Positions 5,187 to 11,150 of a DNA stretch of 12,768 nucleotides are shown piece after piece; within the stretch, counting starts at the first letter, position 1, and every line of letters begins with the position of its first letter. The translations under genes and the position numbers were made by a program. Location of the stretch: positions 1 to 12,768 of the forward strand of contig CAZAXF010000073.1 in the NCBI GenBank assembly GCA_964489055.1, written 5' to 3'. The stretch comes from 66-474 sp964489055 (GTDB lineage: Bacteria; Pseudomonadota; Gammaproteobacteria; Xanthomonadales; Rhodanobacteraceae). The notes beneath the pieces are model-generated. The model worked only from the letters and a program-made list of their open reading frames with translations, made no database searches and was not told where the DNA came from.

Positions 5187-5215
5187 AAACGTGACACATT
5201 TCGCGGTTTTGTCAA
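5187..5215 (-). promoter_or_regulatory. Possible dodecin promoter
   Basis: A consensus TTGACA (5215-5210, minus strand) overlaps the hisN stop codon. At 17-bp spacing the -10 would be ACGTTT, a poor match, so activation or another spacing would be needed. Confidence 0.3.
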
Positions 5216-6009
5216 GCCCTTGAATCAACAGGGGATGCGCCCAACCGTGCCAGCAACGGCCCGTGCAGCGCCGGCACCGCCGCCAGCACGCTGGTGGTCT
5301 CCAGTGCCGGGGCGGCGCCTTCAAGGTCGGTGATGACGCCACCGGCCTCGCGCACGATAACCGTCAGCGCCGCGATGTCCAGGATGTTGAGATCCGATTC
5401 CACCACGACGTCCAGCGCGCCCCGCGCCAGCAGGTGGTAGTGGCAGAAATCACCGTAGCCGCGCACGCGGTTGACCTCGCCCACCAGCTTGCCGAGCGTG
5501 GCCCAGCGCGGCGCGGCGCGCGCCAGCGAACCGACGTTGCCGAGTGAGAGCACCGCGTCGGAAACCTCGCGCGTGGCGGCGACCTGCACGCGCTTGCCGT
5601 CCAGGAACGCCCCGCCGCCGCGCCGCGCCCACATCGTTTCGCCAAACAGTGGCGCGTGCGACACGCCCAGCACCAGCTCGCCGGCGTGCATCAGCGCGAT
5701 CTGCGTGGAGAAAAACGGCGTGCCGCGCACGAAACTCTTGGTGCCATCGAGCGGATCGACCAGCCACAGGAAGTCTCCGCTGCCGCTGCGCCCGCGCTCC
5801 TCACCGTACATCGCATGGTCCGGAAACGCGCCCAGCAAGGTGGCGCGGATGCAGTCTTCGGCATCGCGGTCGGCGATGGTGACCGGCGTGGCGTCGGGCT
5901 TGATTTCCACTTCCACGCCCTGGCGGAAGTGGCGGGTGATGCGTTCGCCCGCATCGCGCGCGGCGTCCAGCGCGACCGAGAGGGCGTGGTCGAGAAAGTT
6001 GTCGTCCAT
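5212..6009 (-). CDS. hisN: Inositol-monophosphatase-family phosphatase, histidinol-phosphatase type
   Basis: The 265-residue Mg-dependent phosphatase has the family's metal-site motifs: Glu70 in YGEERG, Asp85 and Asp88 in WLVDPLDGTKSF, and Asp211 in NILDIAALTVIVREAGG. The DPLDGTKSFVRG form with GTPFF is the variant of HisN-type histidinol-phosphate phosphatases rather than the NF form usual in SuhB inositol monophosphatases, so removal of phosphate from L-histidinol phosphate is the likeliest reaction; another sugar or nucleotide phosphate remains possible. No other his gene is in the window. The ATG at 6009 is the first start in frame after the divergent gap. The gene reads away from bioA and ends 79 bases before dodecin. 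Confidence 0.88.
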   Translation of the reverse strand: MDDNFLDHALSVALDAARDAGERITRHFRQGVEVEIKPDATPVTIADRDAEDCIRATLLGAFPDHAMYGEERGRSGSGDFLWLVDPLDGTKSFVRGTPFFSTQIALMHAGELVLGVSHAPLFGETMWARRGGGAFLDGKRVQVAATREVSDAVLSLGNVGSLARAAPRWATLGKLVGEVNRVRGYGDFCHYHLLARGALDVVVESDLNILDIAALTVIVREAGGVITDLEGAAPALETTSVLAAVPALHGPLLARLGASPVDSRA

Positions 6010-6199
6010 TGCGCAAGCTTAACCTGCCCTTCTGATCACTTCACTACTGCGGTGTCCCGATGACACGGCGAAGGCCAGACGCTTCGACGCCGCCTGCTTG
6101 CGCAAGCTGCGCTCGGCGCGAACGGCAACCCAGGGCCGCCCGGGCTCCCGGCGCGCGACGACGCTTGAGCCCCGCTGCCCACCCCGCGATCATGGCCGG
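6010..6199. other. Divergent hisN-bioA intergenic region
   Basis: The 190-base gap between divergent starts holds no convincing -35/-10 pair for either gene and no BirA-like operator that I can see. It contains a perfect 12-bp palindrome GCTTGCGCAAGC (6096-6107), half of which (TTGCGCAAGCTT) recurs at 6010-6021 next to the hisN start. Confidence 0.5.
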
Positions 6200-7564
6200 A
6201 TGGACAATCCGGTTTCCGCCAACGCGGCGCTCGCGGCCCGCGACCTTGCCCACAACTGGCACCCGTGCACCCAGATGCGCGAACACGACGGCGCGCTGCC
6301 GCTGATCCCGATCGTGCGCGGGGACGGCGCGTGGCTGATCGATGCCGACGGCAAACGCTATTTCGACGGCATCAGCTCGTGGTGGAGCAACCTGTTCGGC
6401 CACGCCAATCCGTGCATCGCCGGGGCCATCGCGCGCCAGGCGGAAACCCTCAACCACGTGATGTTCGCGGGCTTCACGCACGAGCCGGGCCTGCAACTGG
6501 CCGAGGCGCTGGTGCGCATCGCGCCACCGGGCCTGGAACGCGTGTTCTACGCCAGCGACGGCGCCAGCGCGGTGGAAATCGCGCTGAAGATGAGCTTCCA
6601 CTACTGGCACAATCGCGGCCAGCGGGGGCGCACGCGCTTCATCGCGCTGGCCAATGCGTACCACGGCGAAACCCTGGGCGCGCTGGCGGTCAGCGACCTG
6701 CCGCTGTACCGGGCGGTGTACGGGCCACTGTTGATCGAGCCGATCGTCGCGCCTTCGCCCGACTGGCTGGACGCCGAACCGGGCGAGAGCGCCGCCGAGG
6801 TCGCGCGGCGGCGCCTGGACGAAATGCGCGCGCTGCTGGAACGCCACGCGCACGAAACCGCGGCGGTGATCATCGAGCCGCTGGTGCAGTGTTCGGGCGG
6901 CATGCGCATGCATTCGCCCGTGTATCTGGCCGGCCTGCGCAAGCTGTGCGATGAATTCGACGTGCACCTGATCGCCGACGAGATCGCGGTGGGCTTCGGC
7001 CGCACCGGCACGCTGTTCGCCTGCGAACAGGGCCCCGTCACGCCGGATTTCCTGTGCCTGTCCAAGGGCCTCACCGGCGGCGCGCTGCCGATGTCTGCGG
7101 TGCTGACCACGGACGAGGTTTATTCGGCGTTCCTCGGCGACTATGCCGCCAACAACGCGTTCCTGCACTCGCATACCTTCGGCGGCAACCCCGTCGCCTG
7201 CGCGGCGGCGCTGGCGTCACTGGCCATTTTCGACGACGAACCGGTGTTGGCGCGCAACCGTGGACTGGCCGCGCACCTGGCGCGAAGGCTGGAGCCGTTG
7301 CGCGACCATCCGCATGTCGCGGGGCTGCGCCAGATGGGCTGGATCGCGGCGTTCGACCTGGTGAAGGACAAGGCATCGGCGCGGCCGTATGCCGGCGCCG
7401 AGCGACGCGGCCTGCGCTTCTACCGGCACGCACTGGAACGCGGAATGCTGCTGCGTCCACTGGGGGACACGGTGTATTTCCTGCCGCCGTACTGCATCGA
7501 CGAAGGCGACATCGACCGCATGGTCGAAGTCGCCGCCGGCGCGGTGGACGCTGCCACGGCCTGA
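6200..7564 (+). CDS. bioA: Adenosylmethionine-8-amino-7-oxononanoate aminotransferase
   Basis: BioA makes 7,8-diaminopelargonate (DAPA) from KAPA in biotin synthesis, using S-adenosylmethionine as amino donor and PLP as cofactor, in the cytoplasm. The 454-residue product is a class-III aminotransferase with WHPCTQMREHDG (about 20-31), YFDGISSWWSNLFGHANP, YASDGASAVEIALKMSFHYW, the PLP-ring aspartate in IADEIAVGFGRTG (Asp260) and Schiff-base Lys289 in LCLSKGLTGG, then the HSHTFGGNPVAC region. The SSWW and SKGLTGGALP wording separates it from other class-III enzymes. The start MDNPVSANAA at 6200 fits family length; a frame extension to 6098 would add 34 arginine-rich residues. No strong Shine-Dalgarno is visible. 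It stands alone here, without other bio genes. Confidence 0.96.
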   Translation: MDNPVSANAALAARDLAHNWHPCTQMREHDGALPLIPIVRGDGAWLIDADGKRYFDGISSWWSNLFGHANPCIAGAIARQAETLNHVMFAGFTHEPGLQLAEALVRIAPPGLERVFYASDGASAVEIALKMSFHYWHNRGQRGRTRFIALANAYHGETLGALAVSDLPLYRAVYGPLLIEPIVAPSPDWLDAEPGESAAEVARRRLDEMRALLERHAHETAAVIIEPLVQCSGGMRMHSPVYLAGLRKLCDEFDVHLIADEIAVGFGRTGTLFACEQGPVTPDFLCLSKGLTGGALPMSAVLTTDEVYSAFLGDYAANNAFLHSHTFGGNPVACAAALASLAIFDDEPVLARNRGLAAHLARRLEPLRDHPHVAGLRQMGWIAAFDLVKDKASARPYAGAERRGLRFYRHALERGMLLRPLGDTVYFLPPYCIDEGDIDRMVEVAAGAVDAATA

Positions 7565-7588
7565 CCGCGGCGCGGCGGCGTCGGTCAG
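7561..7588 (+). terminator. Possible terminator after bioA
   Basis: CTGACCG (containing the bioA stop) and CGGTCAG form a 7-bp stem with a 14-base loop, followed by only TT. A second stem, GCGGCCC at 7618-7624 with GGGCCGC at 7657-7663, lies further into the 140-base convergent gap and may serve both directions. Confidence 0.35.
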
Positions 7589-7704
7589 TTCAGGCCGGGA
7601 AGATTCCGGATACCCCTGCGGCCCCGCGCGGACGGTGTCACCCGACCGCCCGCGCAGGGCCGCACCGCCAGATCATGCGGCGATGTCCGCCGCGGCAACG
7701 TGCC

Positions 7705-8091
7705 TCAGTGCCCACCCGCCGTCACCGATGGATCCAGCATCTGCAGGGCGCGGCTGATGTCGGGCTGGCCGGTGCGCTGCAGGTCCTTCTGGCTGTAGCT
7801 GCTGCCGATCACCGGCAGGCACTTGCCCTTGGGCGGCGGGAGATGGCTGCCGGTGCTCTGCACGCACATGCGGTTTCCGGGCTTGATGCCCGAATCCTTC
7901 ACCGTGCGCGTGTCCGGCTTGCGCGCGTCCTTCCTGGCCGTGGCCTGGTCCGGCGCGGGCTGCGTTGCCGGCGTGGTGGCGGACTGGCTGTCGGTTTCGG
8001 CCGGGCTGGAGGACGCCGCGAACGCCGCGCCCGAAAGCGCCAGCGCGCCGCAGGCGATCGACAGGGCGATGGAAAGAAGTCGCTTGTTCAT
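7705..8091 (-). CDS. Small secreted protein, unknown function
   Basis: The 128-residue protein has a signal peptide (MNKRLLSIALSIACGALALS, likely cleaved after GAAFA at residue 25), a Ser/Thr/Pro/Ala-rich linker (about 26-65) and a compact C-terminal region (70-128). That region contains two cysteines 14 residues apart (C76, C91) around TGSHLPPPKG, then SYSQKDLQRTGQPDISRALQ and MLDPS. I recall similar C-terminal modules in Xanthomonadales hypothetical proteins but cannot name a domain. A disulfide in the periplasm is plausible. Cys14 lies in the hydrophobic core, but the preceding residues do not make a good lipobox. The ribosome binding site GGAGGAAATACC before the ATG on the minus strand is strong. 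It is divergent from rsmE. Confidence 0.85.
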   Translation of the reverse strand: MNKRLLSIALSIACGALALSGAAFAASSSPAETDSQSATTPATQPAPDQATARKDARKPDTRTVKDSGIKPGNRMCVQSTGSHLPPPKGKCLPVIGSSYSQKDLQRTGQPDISRALQMLDPSVTAGGH

Positions 8092-8221
8092 GGTATTTCC
8101 TCCGACACGGGCCGGATCATTGTCCACCCTGGCGCGAATCTGCGAAACATCCGGCACCGCACGCCACGGGTTTCGTTCATAATTGAGACCCCGATTGCGC
8201 CACCCGAGTTCCCTGTCCACG
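8092..8221. promoter_or_regulatory. Divergent promoter region of secreted-protein gene and rsmE
   Basis: The 130-base gap must hold promoters for both directions. CATAAT at 8178-8183 is a plausible -10 toward rsmE, without a good -35. Toward the secreted-protein gene, GACAAT (minus strand, about 8118-8123) follows TTTCGC at 17-bp spacing, a weak match. Confidence 0.35.
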
Positions 8222-8956
8222 ATGCGCAACTGCCGTATCTTCGTCGACATTCCCCTCAAGATAGGCGCAGATGTCGCACTTTCCGACCAGGCCGCGACGC
8301 ACGTGGCACGCGTGCTGCGGCTGCGTCCGGACGATGAAATCGAGCTGTTCAACGGCGACGGCAACGATTACCGCGCGCGCCTGACCGCCGCCGGGCCCCG
8401 CGGCGTCACCGCCCGGGTTGAATCCGGGCAACCGGGAAACGGGGAATCGCCCCTGCGCATCACGCTCGCGCAGGGGCTGGCGCGCGGCGACAAGATGGAC
8501 TGGGTGGTCCGCAAGGCCACCGAGCTTGGCGTCGCGGCGATCGTGCCGCTGGCCACCGAGCGCAGCGAAGTCAAGCTCGACGCACGACGCGCGGACAAGC
8601 GTGCGGCGCACTGGCGCGCGGTCGCCGCCGCGGCCTGCGAGCAGTCCGGCCGCTGTGTGGTTCCCGCCATCGGGGAGCCGCAACCACTGGATCGCTGGCT
8701 GGCCGGGTCGGGTGCCGCGCTGCCCCGATCGCGCTGGATGCTGCACCCGGGCAGCGACGCGCGGCCGCGGCGAATGCAACCGGCGGGCGAGCTGCTGCTG
8801 GTGGTCGGCCCCGAAGGCGGCCTCGGCGAACGGGATCTGGAAACGCTGCGGGCGGCCGGATTCTCCGGCCTGTCGCTCGGCCCAAGGGTCCTTCGGACCG
8901 AAACCGCCGGCCTTGCCGCGCTGGCCGCGCTGCAGGCGCTGCACGGGGATTTGTAG
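8222..8956 (+). CDS. rsmE: 16S rRNA (uracil-1498-N3)-methyltransferase
   Basis: RsmE methylates N3 of U1498 in 16S rRNA using S-adenosylmethionine. The 244-residue product begins MRNCRIFVDIPL (PUA-like N-terminal domain, with HVARVLRLRPDDEIELFNG) and continues into a SPOUT methyltransferase domain: RGDKMDWVVRKATELGV at about 89-104, EQSGR at 140-144, and the SAM-knot motifs VVGPEGGL (195-201) and LGPRVLRTETAGLAAL (219 onward). Length is typical of the family (about 243). The ATG at 8222 is preferred to an in-frame extension to 8183, which would add 13 unconserved residues. The stop TAG lies in TTGTAGCGGG just before a REP-like hairpin. Confidence 0.95.
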   Translation: MRNCRIFVDIPLKIGADVALSDQAATHVARVLRLRPDDEIELFNGDGNDYRARLTAAGPRGVTARVESGQPGNGESPLRITLAQGLARGDKMDWVVRKATELGVAAIVPLATERSEVKLDARRADKRAAHWRAVAAAACEQSGRCVVPAIGEPQPLDRWLAGSGAALPRSRWMLHPGSDARPRRMQPAGELLLVVGPEGGLGERDLETLRAAGFSGLSLGPRVLRTETAGLAALAALQALHGDL

Positions 8957-9148
8957 CGGGTTTTGCGGCGGGCAGTGCCCGCCCTGCGATTTCTGCACGG
9001 TGACGCACAACCTTCGGCGGGCGGGCAGCATTCACCCTGCGCGGCCTTTCTCTCTCCGTCCGGAAGAAAGCGGCGCGAAGTGCCGCATGGAGGTTCGGGG
9101 CCGCGCGATGGGATCCGGCATCGCGCGAGCGCGGACCCTCACCCCCAA

Positions 9149-9171
9149 CCCCTCTCCCGGAGGGAGAGGGG
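9149..9171. repeat. CCCCTCTCCC hairpin repeat
   Basis: A perfect 10-bp stem with loop GGA is preceded by CTCACCCCCAA. It is the relative of the hairpin at 202-235 upstream of proC. Confidence 0.75.
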
Positions 9172-9186
9172 AGTGAACAGCCCGGC

Positions 9187-9307
9187 GCAGGGCGGACACC
9201 GTCCGCCGAACGGGGAGCAGGTGATCGCCTGCCGCAAAATGGATGGCGGGCAGTGCCCGCCCTGCAGCACCGAAAGCGCGGCAATCGCAGGGCGGACACC
9301 GTCCGCC
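9187..9307. repeat. REP-like triplet, alternating orientation
   Basis: Three family members occur here: GCAG-led forward hairpins at 9188-9207 and 9288-9307, and an inverted one with trailing CCTGC at 9245-9265. The first two are identical over their 20 bases. Confidence 0.75.
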
Positions 9308-9330
9308 ACGTCACGGGTTCCTTCGTTGCG

Positions 9331-9813
9331 TCAGGCGGCGACCGCCAGCGCGTCCAGGAGCATGGACTCGACCGCGGCAAAATCGGGAATCCACGCGGGT
9401 TCGCCGTGTACGCTCACCTGTTCGCGCACGCCCGCGGGCAACTCCCCGGCCTGTTCGTCCTGGACCAGCAGCTCCTCGGAAACCAGCGTCAGGCGCGGGA
9501 AGCCCTGGCTCAGGACGCCGAAATAGGGAAGTTTCGGATGCCCCCCCAGGGCCTTCAGGATCGCCACGCGCGCATTTTCGGTGACCTCGCCGCCACCGGC
9601 GACGCCGGCCAGGGTGGAAAACGCCAGTACCGGCAGGCCCCAGCCACGCCATGCCAGGCGCCCGAGCAGCCATGCCGGCGCGTCGGCGACCGGCTCGGGA
9701 TGCGCGTAGGTGATCACCTCGGCCATGGTGGTGTTGGGAACCAGCACCCGTCCGCCGGTGACCGGCAGCATGACCCCGCGGATTTCACGCGGCAGGTTGC
9801 CGGCGGCATTCAT
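9331..9813 (-). CDS. chpC: ChpC, CheW-like adaptor of the Pil-Chp system
   Basis: The 160-residue protein consists of one CheW-like domain, with REIRGVMLPVTGGRVLVPNT at its start, AEVITYAHPEPV, then WLLGRLAWRGWGLPVLAF, and the later strands of the fold (ARVAILKALGG...PYFGVLSQGFPRL). ChpC proteins (about 168 residues in Pseudomonas aeruginosa) couple additional chemoreceptors to the PilL/ChpA kinase that governs type IV pilus twitching. Identity rests on the domain plus its position after PilL-ChpB. The start overlaps the ChpB stop as ATGA, and GGAG lies seven bases upstream, indicating translational coupling. It is the last gene of the operon, followed by the REP island. Confidence 0.85.
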   Translation of the reverse strand: MNAAGNLPREIRGVMLPVTGGRVLVPNTTMAEVITYAHPEPVADAPAWLLGRLAWRGWGLPVLAFSTLAGVAGGGEVTENARVAILKALGGHPKLPYFGVLSQGFPRLTLVSEELLVQDEQAGELPAGVREQVSVHGEPAWIPDFAAVESMLLDALAVAA

Positions 9814-11150
9814 GCCTTGTCTCCGTCTTGCCGCTTGGCCTTGGCCCTGCTCCGACCTTCGCCTTCGTCGATCCAGCGCTCGATGGGATCACTCTCCTTC
9901 ATCACCGCGCCGACCGGGTCCATCGGCACCAGCGTCAGGCCGGACAGGTCGTCCGCGGACGAGGATTCGTCCGGCGCCTGGCTGGCTTCGGCAGGGCGCG
10001 GCGCGACCGGTGCCGCATCCACGTCGATGAGTTCCCAGTCATCCAGCGAGGGCAGTTCGCTCAGCACGTCGGGATCGGAATCGCCGGCCACAACCTCGGT
10101 TGCATCGGTCCGTTTCCCGGTATCCGGCGGCTGGTCCCGGTCCGCATCCCGGGCGGCCGTCGTGTCCGGGCCGTGCCCGGAGGGCTCCCGTGCAGCATCG
10201 CCCGCGGCCCAGGTTTCGCCGACGTCCGGTTCCGTGGCGCGCTCGGGTTCGGCGAGACGGGCATCGATCATTGCCGAGAGCGCCTCGGTATCCACGTCCA
10301 GTGCATCGGGACTCGGCGCGGCTTGTTCTGCTTGCCCTTCGGCTGGTTGTTCTGTCGCGGACGCCCCGGCGTCTGGCGCAGCAGCCTGCGGCGGCTCGTC
10401 AGCCGGTGGGCTGTCGTGCGCATCGGCCGTGGCGGCGTCACCCGGCTGCGAAGCAGGCTGGGGCGTGATCTGCGCGGAAACCGGGTTCCACGACGATGCC
10501 GGCGCGGTCTGCAGGTCTGATCGAGGTGCGAAATCGGCGGTCATGGTTTCGATTTCCCTTGGAGACAGCGGCAGCTCGGTCGCTTCTGCCTGCCGGGGCG
10601 GCGCGGCCGCCCCGGTGTCGGCAGAAGCGCCCGCGCCGACGGATTGGGTGGTTTTCGATTCGGGATCAGGCGCATCGGCAGCGGTCGCGGCAGGCGCGGG
10701 TCCGGCCACGTCGGTGCCCGGCGCTGCGTCGGCAGAGCCCTGGTCCGGTTTCGCCCCCGCCTCTGCCGCCGGCCGGGCGGTTGCCGGTGGCGGTGGCCGC
10801 GGCGGGTCGAAATCCATGCTGCCGCGCAGCTTGGCAGCCAGGTGCCGCAACCAGCGTGCGCGATCCCAGCCGTCGAGCTGGCGCGAAATGTCCGGATCGT
10901 TGAACACCACCGGAATGCCGGTGGCATCCAGTTGCGCCTCGACCTCGTCGAGCCAGTCGTCCCCGTCCAGGTTCACCAGCGCGGCGGACACCCCCGCCTG
11001 CGCGAGGTTGCCGGCGTCGAATTCCCCGGCGCTGGTGGCGTAGCTGATCTGGACGTGTCCGCCGACCGCCTCGCGCACGTGTTCGGCCAGCGACGCATCA
11101 CCAAAGATGAAGGCGATGCGCGGCAGCTCGCGGGCAGCTTCGTCAGCCAC
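9810..11150 (-). CDS. chpB: ChpB-like protein lacking methylesterase domain
   Basis: The 446-residue protein starts with a receiver-like alpha/beta domain (about 8-112: RIAFIFGDASLAEHVREAVG, SAALVNLDGDDWLDEVEAQL, GIPVVFNDPDISRQLDGWDR). The acidic pair normal at the first strand is missing, so it is probably a pseudo-receiver. Residues about 115-400 are acidic, rich in Pro, Ala, Asp and Glu, and apparently disordered. A short C-terminal part reads LSGLTLVPMDPVGAVMKESD and PIERWIDEGEGRSRAKAKR. ChpB of Pseudomonas has a C-terminal CheB-type methylesterase; none of its catalytic motifs is visible here in any minus frame. Start is GTG at 11150, eight bases inside the PilL end, with GGAGG six bases upstream; the stop overlaps chpC. 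The identification is from position and N-terminal fold. Confidence 0.75.
   Translation of the reverse strand: MADEAARELPRIAFIFGDASLAEHVREAVGGHVQISYATSAGEFDAGNLAQAGVSAALVNLDGDDWLDEVEAQLDATGIPVVFNDPDISRQLDGWDRARWLRHLAAKLRGSMDFDPPRPPPPATARPAAEAGAKPDQGSADAAPGTDVAGPAPAATAADAPDPESKTTQSVGAGASADTGAAAPPRQAEATELPLSPREIETMTADFAPRSDLQTAPASSWNPVSAQITPQPASQPGDAATADAHDSPPADEPPQAAAPDAGASATEQPAEGQAEQAAPSPDALDVDTEALSAMIDARLAEPERATEPDVGETWAAGDAAREPSGHGPDTTAARDADRDQPPDTGKRTDATEVVAGDSDPDVLSELPSLDDWELIDVDAAPVAPRPAEASQAPDESSSADDLSGLTLVPMDPVGAVMKESDPIERWIDEGEGRSRAKAKRQDGDKA

Larger units (their letters stand above)
8957..9330. repeat. REP-like hairpin island between rsmE and chpC
   Basis: The 374 bases between convergent genes contain no credible gene. 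GGCGGGC/GCCCGCC hairpins with loop AGT are at 8967-8983 and 9245-9261. Related GGCGGAC/GTCCGCC hairpins with loop ACC lie at 9191-9207 and 9291-9307, exactly 100 bp apart and in the opposite orientation. Other stems are CGCGCGATG/CATCGCGCG (9102-9127) and CCCCTCTCCC/GGGAGAGGGG (9149-9171). The same families occur upstream of proC. No T-tract terminators are seen; the hairpins may serve as transcript 3' ends for both genes. Confidence 0.85.

Noticed and set aside
5133..5211. FMN riboswitch upstream of dodecin
   Set aside because: The leader is too short and lacks the conserved RFN-element segments; only a simple palindrome is visible.
6010..6199. BirA operator controlling bioA
   Set aside because: No TTGTAAACC-type inverted motif was found; only an unrelated GCTTGCGCAAGC palindrome is present.
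6044..7174. 376-codon - strand frame antisense to bioA
   Set aside because: It lies opposite a clear bioA; the Arg/Ala-rich composition is typical of GC-rich shadows.
8410..8452. GGGAAAC/GGGGAAT-like words inside rsmE as a heptamer insertion
   Set aside because: The encoded residues end in ESPL, which is conserved in RsmE, and the words are irregular, so normal coding sequence explains them.
9253..11043. 596-codon + strand open frame antisense to chpB and chpC
   Set aside because: Serine/alanine-rich shadow of the low-complexity chpB tail; the minus-strand genes are coupled and have recognisable domains.
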